This document shows, piece after piece, positions 54,189-64,000 of a DNA stretch of 64,000 nucleotides. Numbering within the stretch: position 1 is the stretch's first letter; every line of letters starts with the position of its first letter. The DNA lies in contig JAGKQI010000054.1 of NCBI GenBank assembly GCA_018806915.1, positions 186,001-250,000 on the forward strand. Reading direction: 5' to 3'. The DNA is from Phytophthora colocasiae (lineage: Eukaryota; Oomycota; Peronosporomycetes; Peronosporales; Peronosporaceae). The translations under genes were made by a program, and so were the position numbers. Under the pieces are notes generated by a model. It ran no database searches. It had not been told where the DNA came from and saw only the letters and a list, made by a program, of their open reading frames with translations.

Positions 54189-57100
54189 ATGAGCGAAGCT
54201 AAGGAGACGACTCACACAACGACGACCACGACAGCGGCGGGCGAGAACACGGAGACTGTCGTGCCCACGACTACTACGACCACAACCACCACTACTACGG
54301 AGGAGACGACAACGGAGTCCGCGTTGGCAGGCGCAATGGACAAGTACACGTTCATCCCAGAGTTTGGTGGCCAGGGCATCTCCTACTGGACTGAGCTGCA
54401 GCGGCTTTACGCTGCGTCCGAGACGAGCACCACACGCGCCTTCATTGATGCCGCGGCCCAGGCGCTGCTGGAGGAGTCCAGCTCGGAGGACGCAAAGGCC
54501 TCCGTCGCCTTTGAGGCGGTTATTGATGTTCACAGCTGGCTGCAGACTCTCGAGGTCGGAGATGATCCTGCCGAACTGGCACTGGACCGTGTTTTCTTCA
54601 GTATGCCACTACTGGTGCTCACGCAATGCGCCAACTACCTTAACTTCCTCGAAACCGCTGGTGTGACTCACGAAAGCGTAGTCAAGAACTCCACCACCGC
54701 CGTAGGCCACAGTCAGGGCGTGGTGAGCGCCGTCATTTTCTCGGCGGCCAAAACGACCCAGGAGTTCGTCACTGTTGGCGTCTCGGTGCTGCGCTACATG
54801 TTCTGGCAGGGACTGCGCGCGCAGGAGACGTACCAGCAGCTCTTGACGCAGTACAAGCAGGATGGCAAGAAGGTCGAGAACGCTGGCCCGATGCTGGCCG
54901 TGCGGGGGCTCAAGAAGGAGCACGTTCTGAAGGCCATCGAGGTGGCCAAGCGCCGCACTAAGTCACCCGACCTTCAGCTCTCTCTTATCAACGCGTCGGA
55001 CATGATGAACGTGACCGGCTTCCCCGCGACGCTGACGCTGCTGAAGCAGGCGCTCGAGGGCCTGTTCGCCAAGCCTGATGCCAACCAGACTCGCATCCCG
55101 CACTCGCAACGGAAACCGACGGGATCGCTCTCGTTCCTGCCGCTCTCGGCTCCCTTCCACACACCGCTTCTAAACGAGGCCAAGCCGAAGCTGGTGCAGG
55201 ACGTGCAGCGCGTCAAATGCACAATTAAGGGCAGCCAGCTTCAGGTGCCCGTGTACGCTACGAACGCGGAGGCCACGAACCTGCAGACGGTGGACGACGT
55301 CGTGGATGAGCTTATCAACATGCAGTTGCTGCAGCTGGTGGACTGGACGGCGACGTGGGCGAAGATTGCCGAGCACCATTCGAATGCGACGCACATTCTG
55401 GAGTTCGGCCCCGACCTCGGTGTGGCGAAGCTGAGCAACAAGGTCGCGGAAGGCTTGGGCATGGAGGTGGTGATTGCGACTGCCAAGCACCCGGTGATGA
55501 GCACTTCGACGAAGCATGCTCCTCTTGTTGGCCTACAACAATTCATCGATGGCGCGTCGACGTTCACGCCGGTTGAAGCGACATGGGCGAAGAAGTTTGG
55601 CCCGCAGGTGACTGAGTCGGGCAAGCTTGTCAACAGATTCACGCGTGCGCTGAACAAACCGCCGGTTATGGTGGCGGGTATGACGCCGACTACGAGTTTG
55701 GAGGGCATCGACCTTGTTGCCGCCGTCCAGAACGCTGGTTTCCACGGTGAGCTTGCTGCGGGTGGCCTGTCGCGCCCCAACATCTTCGAGGACGCGGTGA
55801 ACGAGCTCGTGTCCAAGATCAAGCCAGGTCTCGGCATTGCGATTAATATGCTGTACCTGAACGCGAAGCAGTGGGGTTTCCAATTCCCGATGGTACTGCG
55901 CATGCGCCGCAGTGGTGTGCCTATCGAGAGCATCACGATTGGCGCTGGTATCCCGACGATGGAGCGTGCGCAGGAGATGATGTCGCAGCTGGAGAGCGTT
56001 GGTATTAAGGTGGTGTGCTTCAAACCCGGTTCGGTGGACGGTATCCATTCGGTGCTCGAGATTGCTACCGCGATGCCGAGCATGACCGTGATGATGCAGT
56101 GGACTGGTGGTCGCGCTGGTGGCCACCACAGCTTTGAGGATTTCCACCAGCCGATGGAAGAAACGTACGCCGCTATTCGTCGCGTACCAAACGTGCTCCT
56201 GGTTGTCGGCTCTGGCTTTGGTAACTGGGAGGACTCGAAGCAGTACCTGACTGGCGAGTGGAGCCTGGCTCGGGGCCACCTGCACAAGATGCCTGCTGAT
56301 GGTATCTTGATGGGCTCTCGTGTGATGGTTGCGAAGGAAGCGGCGACAGCACCCGAGGTGAAGAAGCTGCTTGTGGACACTCCTGGCATCGAGTCGGAGC
56401 TGGAGTGGGAAACGAGCTACACGGGGACTGTGGGTGGTGTCGTTACGGTCACGTCGGAGCTCGGCGAGCCCATCCACGTGGTGGCGAACCGCGGCGCTCT
56501 CCTGTGGAAGGAGTTCGACGACAAGTACTTCTCGATCCCGCGTGAGCAGGTTGAGCTGGCCCTGCGCCTGAACAAGAAGGACATCATCACGCGTCTGAAC
56601 GCGGACTTCCAGAAGCCGTACTTCGGCTGCAAGCGCGATGCGGAGACTGGCGAGAGCGTGGCGGCTGACCTGGAGGAGATGTCGTACGCTGACGTGCTGA
56701 CGCGCCTGATCGATTTAACGTACGTAGAGATCGAAGGTAAGCCAACCCGCTGGGTGCACGACACGTACTTCTCGCGCGTGAGCAAGTTCATCACGCGTAC
56801 GGAGGAACGTTTCCGTCGCGAAAGCTCTGGCGACCTGTTCGACCAGTCAGACTTGAAGGTGAACCCGAGGGATACGGTGAGTGCGTTCATCGCGAAGTAC
56901 CCGCAAACGGTGTCGACGCTGCTGTCGGTGCCAGACTGCGACTTCTTCCTGGACCTGTGCCGCACTGGTGGCAAGCCTGTGAACTTCGTGCCTGCGATCG
57001 ACACGGAGTTTAAAACGTGGTTCAAGAAGGACTCGTTGTGGTACTCGGAGGACTTGGACGCAGTCCCAGGGCACGACGCGCAACGCGTGTTCATTCTGCA

Positions 57101-60100
57101 GGGACCCGTTGCCGTCCGCTACAGTACGATTGTGGACGAGCCCGTGGCGGATATCCTGAGTGGCGTTGCCACTGGCTTCGCCAACGTCGTGAAGGAATGC
57201 GGCGCGGTTGCGGTGGTGGAAGCTGCGTCGGCCAAGCAAACGGTGGTTGTCGAGGGTGTCGAAGTCACGGAGAGTGAAAACAGCGTCGAGTTGTCTATCT
57301 CTGCGGATGAGAGCGCGGTGCCGTCTGCCAGCGAGTGGCTTGATGCCCTCGCGGCGTCTGTGAGCGACAAGGACTGGCTGAGTGCGCTGATCTCGTCGAC
57401 GGACGTCGTGGAGGAAAAGAAGTGGCTGTCTAACCCGGCACGCCAGCTTCTGGTGCCCCAAGCAGGTCAGAAGTACGTGATCGACGATGCGGGTATTCGA
57501 GTATTCGATAGCTCGATCGACATTTCCGGCCCTGTGATTGAAATCACGAAGAAGGATGCGAGTATTTCGGTGGTGGTGAACGAGGTTCGCCCAGCGGTGA
57601 CCGGATTGACGGCTGGCGTCGTGGCACTCGAGATGACGTTCCAGTACCACCCGGAGCTGTCTTGCTCAGTCCACGCTGAAGGTAGTGGCTTCATTGACAA
57701 GGTGAAGGCCTTCTACGCCCGCTTCTGGGTAGCGATTGAGGGCAAAGAGGAAGAGTCATGTAAGGCTGCATGTGCGGAGAGCGTGATGTCTCCGTTCACA
57801 GCTGACTTCTCCATCACCGAGGAGGACATTGTTGCATATCGTGCTGCGCTGGGCTTGAGCACTGAGGAGATCGGTGCTCCAGCCGACTTCTCGACGATCG
57901 TGTCGTGGCGTCCGCTGATCCAGTCGGTGTTCACGAAGGAGGTGAAGGGCAACCTGCTGGACCTTGTGCATTTGAAGCACTCGTACAAGCTGCTGTCCTC
58001 GCGCAAGGCCTCGGCCACGTTCCTGCCTGGCGACGACATCGTGAGCACGTCGAACGTTGGAAGTCTGCGCATTATCGACAGCGGTAAGATCGTGCACGGC
58101 GTAGCTATCATTTCGCGCAAAACGGTGGATGATCAGATGGTGGAGGTGCTTGAGCCTCTGGTGGAGCTGCACAGTGAGTTCTTGATCCGCGGCGTGTTCA
58201 ACGACTTCGAGTCGACCTTCTCGATTGACAAGTCGACGGATGCGTTTGTTCCTCTCCGCCAGGAGGATGTCGAGATCCTAAAGGCCAAGTCGTGGCTGAA
58301 GCTTGCTGCTGGTGCCTCTGTGGACATCGGCGACCACCTGTCCTTTGAGTTGACGACGACGAAGCAGTACGCGTCGATTGGATCGCTGAGCTCAGTGGAG
58401 GTGTCGGGCACGCTGTTCCGTGAGGAAGCGGGCTCGAACGTGGAGATCGGCTCAGTTGCGTTCAAGAGCCACGACGTGAACGAGAGTCCTGTGGTCGCGT
58501 TCTTGCGTCAGGTGCAGCCTGAAGATGCCAAGTCTGGCGGCATGTTCACGAACGGCGGCTCTCACATGTTGGAGAAGCCGTTGGAGATCAACGTGCCGAC
58601 TAATGCCCTGGCATACGCGGTGGCATCTCGCGACCTGAACCCGATTCACCGGTCTAAGTACGCGGCGATCTTGGGCCACCTTCCGAAGGGCAAGCCGATC
58701 ATGCACGGTTTGTGGACTGCCACTAAGGTCCGTGACCTGGTGATCCAGAGCTTCGGTCTGGGCTTTGACAGCAACGTGGTGGATTACGACGTGAACTTCG
58801 ATGGCATGGTATACCCTGGCGACAAGCTGTTCATGCAAGCGCGCCACGTTGGCCTTGACAACGGCAAGAAGGTTCTATCTGTTGAAGTTGTGAATGCTTC
58901 TGGCGAACGTGTGGTTAGCGCTCGTGCTGTGGTGAAGCAGTCTCCGATGGCTTTCGTGTTCACGGGCCAGGGCTCTGCTGCTGTTGGCATGGGCATGGAT
59001 CGATACCAGGAGTCCTCGGTTGCCCGTGAAATTTGGAACCGTGGTGACACGCATCTACGTAAAACATTTGGTTTCTCGATTTTGGATATGGTCCGTAAGA
59101 ACCCGAAGTCTATCACGGTTCACTTTGGCGGTAAGAAGGGCCGCAAGATCCGTGAAAAGTACATGAGCTTGACTTGCGAGGATCCGGTGACTGGTGAAAT
59201 CGCTCCCTTGTTGCCTGAGATAAACGCTCGAACGCAAAGCTTCAGTTTTTCAGCTCCTGAGGGTTTACTGTTTGCCACCCAGTTCAGTCAGCCGGCGCTG
59301 GTACTGTTGGAAAAGGCCATGTTCTCGGAGATCGAGGCTGCTCAGCTGATTCCAGACGATGCCCACTTCGCTGGACACTCTCTAGGAGAGTATGCTGGTC
59401 TAAGTTCGTTTGCTGGTGCTTTAGCTGTTGAGGATGTTGTGGAAGTTGTGTTTCTGCGTGGCCTAATCATGCAGAAGGCTGTGAAGCGCGACGCTGAAGG
59501 CCGTTCTGACTACGGAATGGTGGCCACGAACCCCACACGTGTTGGTCCTCACTTTACTGAGGAAGTTATGTACAGTATCGTGGACGGAATTGAAGCTGCG
59601 TCGGGCAAGCTGCTGCAGGTGGTGAACTTCAACATCCAGGATCGTCAGTACGTTGTTGCTGGTGAAAATGTGAACCTCGAGACACTATCGCTGGCGCTGT
59701 CCGCTTTCAAGGCGGTGAAGTCGACTGCTGCAGATGAAGTAGAGAAGGTCATTGCCGATTCGTTGGCTCAGGCTCGCGCCCGCAAGGAGAAATGCGATCA
59801 AAGTGGCCGTCCGTTTACGTTGGCCCGAGGTCTGGCGACGATCCCGCTGGTTGGTATTGATGTACCTTTCCACTCGCGTGAGCTGCTTGGTGGTGTACCG
59901 TCGTTTCGCGCTCTGCTGCGCACCAAGTTCGATCCACAGGTACTGGAGCGCCAGTTGCCACTTCTGGTGAACCGGTACATCCCGAACCTGGTGGCGACTC
60001 CGTTCTCGCTTAAGCGCTCGTACTTCGAGGAGGTGTACGAGGCGACGAAGAGCCCGTACCTCGCGGAGGTTCTGGACCCGATGCAGTGGAAGTTGACGAC

Positions 60101-63100
60101 GAAGGCCCAGCTCGCGCACTTGCTTGTGGTGGAGTTGTTGGCGTATCAGTTCGCATCGCCGGTGCAGTGGATCAAGACGCAGGCGCTTCTGTTCTCGGAG
60201 GGCGGTGTTCGCCGCTTTGTGGAGATTGGTCCTGCTCCGACGTTGACGAACATGGCGCTGCGTACTCTTCAGGTTGGTGACTTCCCGGATGTGTCGCGTG
60301 AGATCCTGTGGTACCAGCGTGACCGCGAAGTTGTGCACTTCGAAGAGGAGACTTCGAACATTTCCGCTTCGGAGTATGCTCGTGGTTTGGCTGCTGAAGC
60401 TGCTGCTGAAGCCGCCGCGGCTGCCGCGAAGGCTGCTGCTGTGTCCGCTCCGAAGGTGGAGGAGGTCCCTGTGGATACGGTCTCAGTTCCTGCTCCTGTT
60501 GCCGTTGCCCCTGTCCAGCAAGTACAGGCTCCGGCGGCTGCGGCTGCGGCCCCTGCTGCTGAGGATGTCCCTGTGGCTGCCCTGCATGTTCTTCGTGTGC
60601 TGCTTGCTGTGCGCTTGAACAAGGATCTGGCTGAGATCAAGGAGGACACAGACGTGAAGACGCTGTGTGCTGGCAAGTCTGCCGTTCAGAACGAGATTCT
60701 TGGTGACTTGGAGAAGGAGTTCGGTGGCGGTGTTCCTGAGGGTGCCGGCGAGGTCCCGTTGAAGGAGTTGGCGTCGAAGTTCTCAAGCTACAGCACCTTG
60801 GGCAAGGTGACAAACGGCTTGATCAACAAGGTGGTGGCGAGCAAGATGCCCGGTGGCTTCACAATGTCGAGTATTAAGGAATACCTGGGCTCTGAAAAGG
60901 GTCTGGGTGCCGGCCGCATGGAAAGTGTCTTGGCCCACTCGCTGTTGCTTGCTCCGCAGGCTCGTTTCAAGAGCGATGCGGATGCACGCAAGTGGTTGGA
61001 CGACAGCGTAAACGGATATGCCTCGTTCGCGGGCATCTCTCTGGCCAGGCCTACGGTTGGTGCTGCGCCTGGGGCCGTGGGTATGTCGTTCAACCCCGCG
61101 CCTGTGTCAGTCCCAACTGTGAGCGACCAACCTGTGGAGGCAAAACACGCGTTGTTGGTGATGCTGGCTGCGAAATTCGGCAAGGCGTTCAGTGAGGTCC
61201 CGGAAACGGCGACTATCAAGGAGTTGTCTGCTGGTAAGTCAGCCGTGCAGAACGAGATTGTTGGCGACCTAGAGAAAGAATTTGGTTCTGGTCCTGATGA
61301 TGCAGCGGAGATGAAGCTGGCTGAGCTGTCTGGCAAGTTCCCGGGCTACGCTTCGCCGGGCAAGGTGACGAGCGCTCTGATCGCGAAGATGCTGGCGAGC
61401 AAGATGCCTGGTGGGTTCGGTCTGTCCGCCATCAAGGAGTATCTGTCTAGCGAGCGCTGCTTGCCGAGCGGCCGCATTGAGAGTGTGCTGCTCCACGGTC
61501 TGACGCAGAACCCGAAGCAGCGTCTCACGGACGATGCAACGGCGAAGAAGTGGCTGGATGGTGTGGTGGACGACTACGCCAAGTACGCTGGCATTGAGAT
61601 TCCTTACCTGTCGAAGCTTGGCGGTATGATGGCTGGTCCGGCGATGGGCCAGCAAGCGATGCAGTCGAGCTCACTGCCGAGCGACTTCGAGAAGCGGCTG
61701 AAGTCGATGATTGCGGACCAGATTGAAGCATTGAACTCGTACCTGGGTGATGACCAGCTGGACTGGCACCGCAAGATCGAGACGGAGGTGGATATGCGTG
61801 AAGACCTGGAGTCGTCGGTTTCGCAATGGGTGACGGAGCACGGCGAGTTTTACGGAGCTGGCATTGCCGCGAAGTTCGACTCGAAGAAGGAACGCCAGTA
61901 CGACAGCTACTGGAACTGGGCTGTTCAGGATGCGATGGAATTGTACTATCGCACTGCAGCCGCTTCCAAGGGTCTGCCTGTTAGCCCGAAGCTGGCTGTG
62001 AATGAAGGCCTGAACACTCACTTCGAGGCAATGTCGCGCTTTATCAACAAGAACGTGGATACGATTACGGACGAATCGGCTCTCCCCCCTCTTGAGTGGT
62101 TCAAGCCGTATTTGTGCAACCGTGCTACACCCGAGTTGCTGCAGTGCACCCAGTTCTTCGTGTCACGTGCCGAGAAAGAAAGCAGCCCCGAACTTGCCCA
62201 GGCAGTTCAGCTGTTGGTGGAGCAGATGGAGGAATGGCTGAACACGAACCCTGTGAACATGCAGATCTTCAAGCCTACCCAACCGCAGCTTCGAGTTCTC
62301 GATAACGGCGAGCTGGAGTATACTGAGGTGCCTCGTGAAGGTGTGGCTGACTCCATTAACTATGTCGACGAAGTTGCTCGTGGCTTGGAGTACAACGATG
62401 CAATTGAGACCGGCAAGGTCGCTGGATCGGATGTCACAGCAGGTATGACCAGCGCTGTTGGATTTGAGTCGACTCTGAACGACAACGGCAGCATGAGTAG
62501 TGATGAGCCGGACAGTGACGATGACGACGAGTTTGATGAGGATGAATCTGCTGTGACCGAAAAACAGACCGCTAAATCCCAGAAGGTCACACCTGCTGAG
62601 GGTGCCAAGCTCAACGCTCTTCGTGACTCTTTACGTAAGCGTGCTAAACGCGAATCCGCGAAATCGCTGGTTGCACGTTCTTCCTCCCTGCGCTACGGCC
62701 TAAACGAGAATCTGAAGAAGATCGTGCTTCCGCACGTGCACGTCCGCAAGCCCTCCGACGTGGACCCGACCATCCGTCTTTACGATGTTGAGTCGACCTG
62801 CGTGTTGCTGTCGTGCATGCGTGAGATGGCTTCGACGGGTATCTCATTTGCTGGCAAGGTGGCGTTGCTGACGGGTTGTGGCAAGAACTCGATTGGTGCT
62901 GAAATTGTGAAGGCGCTTCTGGAGGGTGGCGCTACGGTGTTTGTGACGACGAGCAGCTTCAGCATGAAGACTACTAGTCTATTCCGCGAGATCTACGAGC
63001 AGCATGGCAGCCGTGGCAGCCGTCTCATCGTGCTCCCGTTCAACCAGGCTTCGAAGGTGGACGTGCAGAACCTGGTGGCGCACATTTACAACGTGCACAA

Positions 63101-64000
63101 GCTAGATCTGGACTTTGTGATTCCGTTTGCGGCCTTGTCGGAGGTGGGACGCACGATCACGGATATCGACTCTCGTTCGGAGTTGGCTCACCGTATCATG
63201 CTGACGAACACGATGCGTTTGCTGGGTGAGGTTGTCACGGCGAAGAAGGCCCGTGACATCACGACTCGCCCTGCACTCGTGATCTTGCCGATGTCGCCAA
63301 ACCACGGCAACTTCGGCGGAGACGGTCTGTACGCTGAGTCGAAGCTGGGTGTGGAGAGTCTCATGGGCAAGTGGTACTCGGAGGGTTGGGATGACCAGCT
63401 CTCGGTTGTCGGTGCCATTATCGGTTGGACGCGTGGCACGGGCCTGATGTCTGGCAATAACGTTGTCGCTGCCGGCGTGGAGAAGATGGGAATGCGAACG
63501 TTCAGCACGACTGAGATGGGTTTCAACCTGAGCGCTTTGATGCATCCGAGCATCGTTGACCGTGCTGCTGAATCGCCGATTTTCGCGGACCTCACTGGTG
63601 GCATGGCCCAGGTGAGTGACCTAAAGGATCAGGTAGATGTTATTCGCGCGGACATTATGAAGAAGGCGAAGTTGCAGGCGTCCATTCACGCTGCGCTAGA
63701 GAACGACAAGAAGATGCTTGCTCTGCCTTCCAAGAACCAGTCGTCTGCTACCACCCCGAAGGCTTTCGCTCCTCGTGCGAACATGTCGAGTTACTACTGC
63801 AACTCGTTCCCGAAGCTGTCGAATGTGGCTGGTCTGTCTGCTACGACGAAGCAGGCAATGCTGCGTGGCATGCTGGATCTGCGCCAGGTGGTGGTTGTTA
63901 CTGGTTTCGGCGAGGTGAGTCCGTGGGGCAACTCGCGCACGCGTTGGGAGATGGAGTCGTACGGCGAGTTCTCGCTGGAAGGCTGCATTGAGCTTGCGTG
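54189..64000 (+). CDS. Fused type I fatty acid synthase (beta-alpha order), 5' 3,270 codons, 3' end outside window
   Basis: ATG at 54189 opens a frame that I read through to the window end without a stop. After a Thr-rich N-terminus come the acetyltransferase (GHSQG near residue 174), enoyl reductase (TIGAGIP, MQWTGGRAGGHHSFEDFH), a central linker, dehydratase (hot-dog) regions, the malonyl/palmitoyl transferase (FTGQGSAAVGMGMD; GHSLGEYAGL near residue 1728), and an Ala/Pro-rich linker. Then two tandem acyl-carrier repeats follow (GKSAVQNEILGDLEKEF near 2163 and GKSAVQNEIVGDLEKEF near 2350; Ser carries phosphopantetheine). A ketoreductase (VALLTGCGKNSIGAEIVKAL) comes last, and the ketosynthase is just beginning at the edge. 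Fungi usually split this into FAS1 and FAS2; here the beta and alpha parts are one polypeptide. It makes cytosolic saturated fatty acids from acetyl- and malonyl-CoA with NADPH. Strong GC3 bias produces long antisense frames. Confidence 0.93.
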   Translation, partial: MSEAKETTHTTTTTTAAGENTETVVPTTTTTTTTTTTEETTTESALAGAMDKYTFIPEFGGQGISYWTELQRLYAASETSTTRAFIDAAAQALLEESSSEDAKASVAFEAVIDVHSWLQTLEVGDDPAELALDRVFFSMPLLVLTQCANYLNFLETAGVTHESVVKNSTTAVGHSQGVVSAVIFSAAKTTQEFVTVGVSVLRYMFWQGLRAQETYQQLLTQYKQDGKKVENAGPMLAVRGLKKEHVLKAIEVAKRRTKSPDLQLSLINASDMMNVTGFPATLTLLKQALEGLFAKPDANQTRIPHSQRKPTGSLSFLPLSAPFHTPLLNEAKPKLVQDVQRVKCTIKGSQLQVPVYATNAEATNLQTVDDVVDELINMQLLQLVDWTATWAKIAEHHSNATHILEFGPDLGVAKLSNKVAEGLGMEVVIATAKHPVMSTSTKHAPLVGLQQFIDGASTFTPVEATWAKKFGPQVTESGKLVNRFTRALNKPPVMVAGMTPTTSLEGIDLVAAVQNAGFHGELAAGGLSRPNIFEDAVNELVSKIKPGLGIAINMLYLNAKQWGFQFPMVLRMRRSGVPIESITIGAGIPTMERAQEMMSQLESVGIKVVCFKPGSVDGIHSVLEIATAMPSMTVMMQWTGGRAGGHHSFEDFHQPMEETYAAIRRVPNVLLVVGSGFGNWEDSKQYLTGEWSLARGHLHKMPADGILMGSRVMVAKEAATAPEVKKLLVDTPGIESELEWETSYTGTVGGVVTVTSELGEPIHVVANRGALLWKEFDDKYFSIPREQVELALRLNKKDIITRLNADFQKPYFGCKRDAETGESVAADLEEMSYADVLTRLIDLTYVEIEGKPTRWVHDTYFSRVSKFITRTEERFRRESSGDLFDQSDLKVNPRDTVSAFIAKYPQTVSTLLSVPDCDFFLDLCRTGGKPVNFVPAIDTEFKTWFKKDSLWYSEDLDAVPGHDAQRVFILQGPVAVRYSTIVDEPVADILSGVATGFANVVKECGAVAVVEAASAKQTVVVEGVEVTESENSVELSISADESAVPSASEWLDALAASVSDKDWLSALISSTDVVEEKKWLSNPARQLLVPQAGQKYVIDDAGIRVFDSSIDISGPVIEITKKDASISVVVNEVRPAVTGLTAGVVALEMTFQYHPELSCSVHAEGSGFIDKVKAFYARFWVAIEGKEEESCKAACAESVMSPFTADFSITEEDIVAYRAALGLSTEEIGAPADFSTIVSWRPLIQSVFTKEVKGNLLDLVHLKHSYKLLSSRKASATFLPGDDIVSTSNVGSLRIIDSGKIVHGVAIISRKTVDDQMVEVLEPLVELHSEFLIRGVFNDFESTFSIDKSTDAFVPLRQEDVEILKAKSWLKLAAGASVDIGDHLSFELTTTKQYASIGSLSSVEVSGTLFREEAGSNVEIGSVAFKSHDVNESPVVAFLRQVQPEDAKSGGMFTNGGSHMLEKPLEINVPTNALAYAVASRDLNPIHRSKYAAILGHLPKGKPIMHGLWTATKVRDLVIQSFGLGFDSNVVDYDVNFDGMVYPGDKLFMQARHVGLDNGKKVLSVEVVNASGERVVSARAVVKQSPMAFVFTGQGSAAVGMGMDRYQESSVAREIWNRGDTHLRKTFGFSILDMVRKNPKSITVHFGGKKGRKIREKYMSLTCEDPVTGEIAPLLPEINARTQSFSFSAPEGLLFATQFSQPALVLLEKAMFSEIEAAQLIPDDAHFAGHSLGEYAGLSSFAGALAVEDVVEVVFLRGLIMQKAVKRDAEGRSDYGMVATNPTRVGPHFTEEVMYSIVDGIEAASGKLLQVVNFNIQDRQYVVAGENVNLETLSLALSAFKAVKSTAADEVEKVIADSLAQARARKEKCDQSGRPFTLARGLATIPLVGIDVPFHSRELLGGVPSFRALLRTKFDPQVLERQLPLLVNRYIPNLVATPFSLKRSYFEEVYEATKSPYLAEVLDPMQWKLTTKAQLAHLLVVELLAYQFASPVQWIKTQALLFSEGGVRRFVEIGPAPTLTNMALRTLQVGDFPDVSREILWYQRDREVVHFEEETSNISASEYARGLAAEAAAEAAAAAAKAAAVSAPKVEEVPVDTVSVPAPVAVAPVQQVQAPAAAAAAPAAEDVPVAALHVLRVLLAVRLNKDLAEIKEDTDVKTLCAGKSAVQNEILGDLEKEFGGGVPEGAGEVPLKELASKFSSYSTLGKVTNGLINKVVASKMPGGFTMSSIKEYLGSEKGLGAGRMESVLAHSLLLAPQARFKSDADARKWLDDSVNGYASFAGISLARPTVGAAPGAVGMSFNPAPVSVPTVSDQPVEAKHALLVMLAAKFGKAFSEVPETATIKELSAGKSAVQNEIVGDLEKEFGSGPDDAAEMKLAELSGKFPGYASPGKVTSALIAKMLASKMPGGFGLSAIKEYLSSERCLPSGRIESVLLHGLTQNPKQRLTDDATAKKWLDGVVDDYAKYAGIEIPYLSKLGGMMAGPAMGQQAMQSSSLPSDFEKRLKSMIADQIEALNSYLGDDQLDWHRKIETEVDMREDLESSVSQWVTEHGEFYGAGIAAKFDSKKERQYDSYWNWAVQDAMELYYRTAAASKGLPVSPKLAVNEGLNTHFEAMSRFINKNVDTITDESALPPLEWFKPYLCNRATPELLQCTQFFVSRAEKESSPELAQAVQLLVEQMEEWLNTNPVNMQIFKPTQPQLRVLDNGELEYTEVPREGVADSINYVDEVARGLEYNDAIETGKVAGSDVTAGMTSAVGFESTLNDNGSMSSDEPDSDDDDEFDEDESAVTEKQTAKSQKVTPAEGAKLNALRDSLRKRAKRESAKSLVARSSSLRYGLNENLKKIVLPHVHVRKPSDVDPTIRLYDVESTCVLLSCMREMASTGISFAGKVALLTGCGKNSIGAEIVKALLEGGATVFVTTSSFSMKTTSLFREIYEQHGSRGSRLIVLPFNQASKVDVQNLVAHIYNVHKLDLDFVIPFAALSEVGRTITDIDSRSELAHRIMLTNTMRLLGEVVTAKKARDITTRPALVILPMSPNHGNFGGDGLYAESKLGVESLMGKWYSEGWDDQLSVVGAIIGWTRGTGLMSGNNVVAAGVEKMGMRTFSTTEMGFNLSALMHPSIVDRAAESPIFADLTGGMAQVSDLKDQVDVIRADIMKKAKLQASIHAALENDKKMLALPSKNQSSATTPKAFAPRANMSSYYCNSFPKLSNVAGLSATTKQAMLRGMLDLRQVVVVTGFGEVSPWGNSRTRWEMESYGEFSLEGCIELA

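Noticed and set aside
55241..56477. Long minus-strand frames (382 and 314 codons) antisense to the fatty acid synthase
   Set aside because: They mirror a GC3-rich coding region and show no family motifs; the plus frame carries the conserved enoyl reductase.

Overview
The window looks like nuclear DNA of an oomycete, most likely Phytophthora or a close relative. Genes are dense and intron-poor. The introns that are present are short (about 57-90 nt) with GTRNGT-type donors. A fused type I fatty acid synthase, a flagellar SPAG16/PF20 homologue (oomycetes make flagellate zoospores), a decayed Crinkler-type effector fragment with an LFLAK motif and chromodomain Ty3/gypsy elements all fit this. 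Species cannot be fixed from the sequence alone.

Layout. 1-7 kb: housekeeping genes: the 5' part of a SPAG16/PF20 gene (-), an unrecognised helical protein (-), a mitochondrial ribosome recycling factor (+, 3 exons) and MMS19 (-, 3 exons). 7.4-7.7 kb: a decayed hAT transposase end. 7.9-24.1 kb: an ankyrin-PH-RING gene (-) split by a three-level nest of transposons. The outer Ty3/gypsy element (8947-23719, 243-bp LTRs, TSD GTGCA) carries inside its pol a second Ty3/gypsy element in reverse orientation (11819-21085, 460-bp LTRs, TSD GGATG). The right LTR of that inner element carries an 874-bp TA-flanked terminal-inverted-repeat element (19931-20804). 24.9-44.2 kb: a same-strand cluster of a Crinkler fragment, an ankyrin-PH protein, a complete ankyrin-PH-RING protein, a short RING protein, and a 14-exon sacsin-like gene of about 4,870 codons with UBA and RING modules; the RING protein is a partial copy of the sacsin gene's 3' end. 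44.4-47.1 kb: a solo LTR related to the inner element, unassigned degenerate sequence, and a decayed pogo-type transposon with perfect 23-bp terminal inverted repeats. 47.6-64 kb: a p300/CBP-type acetyltransferase (+, 3 exons), a STRIP/Far11 protein (-, 3 exons) and a giant fatty acid synthase (+) running off the end.

Most striking observation. The inner gypsy element is packed with short perfect inverted repeats (arms 6-11 bp, loops about 2-16 nt), one every 30-40 nt. They run through its LTRs, leader, gag, protease, pol and an extra opposite-strand ORF. The outer element and the host genes do not show this. In an internal duplication, two hairpins keep pairing through compensatory base changes. 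A diverged solo LTR of the same family at 44.4 kb also folds this way. The element additionally has a third, convergent ORF overlapping the 3' end of pol, so transcripts of either strand would be hairpin-rich.

Functional themes of the host genes: ubiquitin/chaperone-type proteins (ankyrin-PH-RING family, sacsin-RING), Fe-S protein maturation (MMS19), mitochondrial translation, chromatin acetylation, STRIPAK signalling and fatty acid synthesis.
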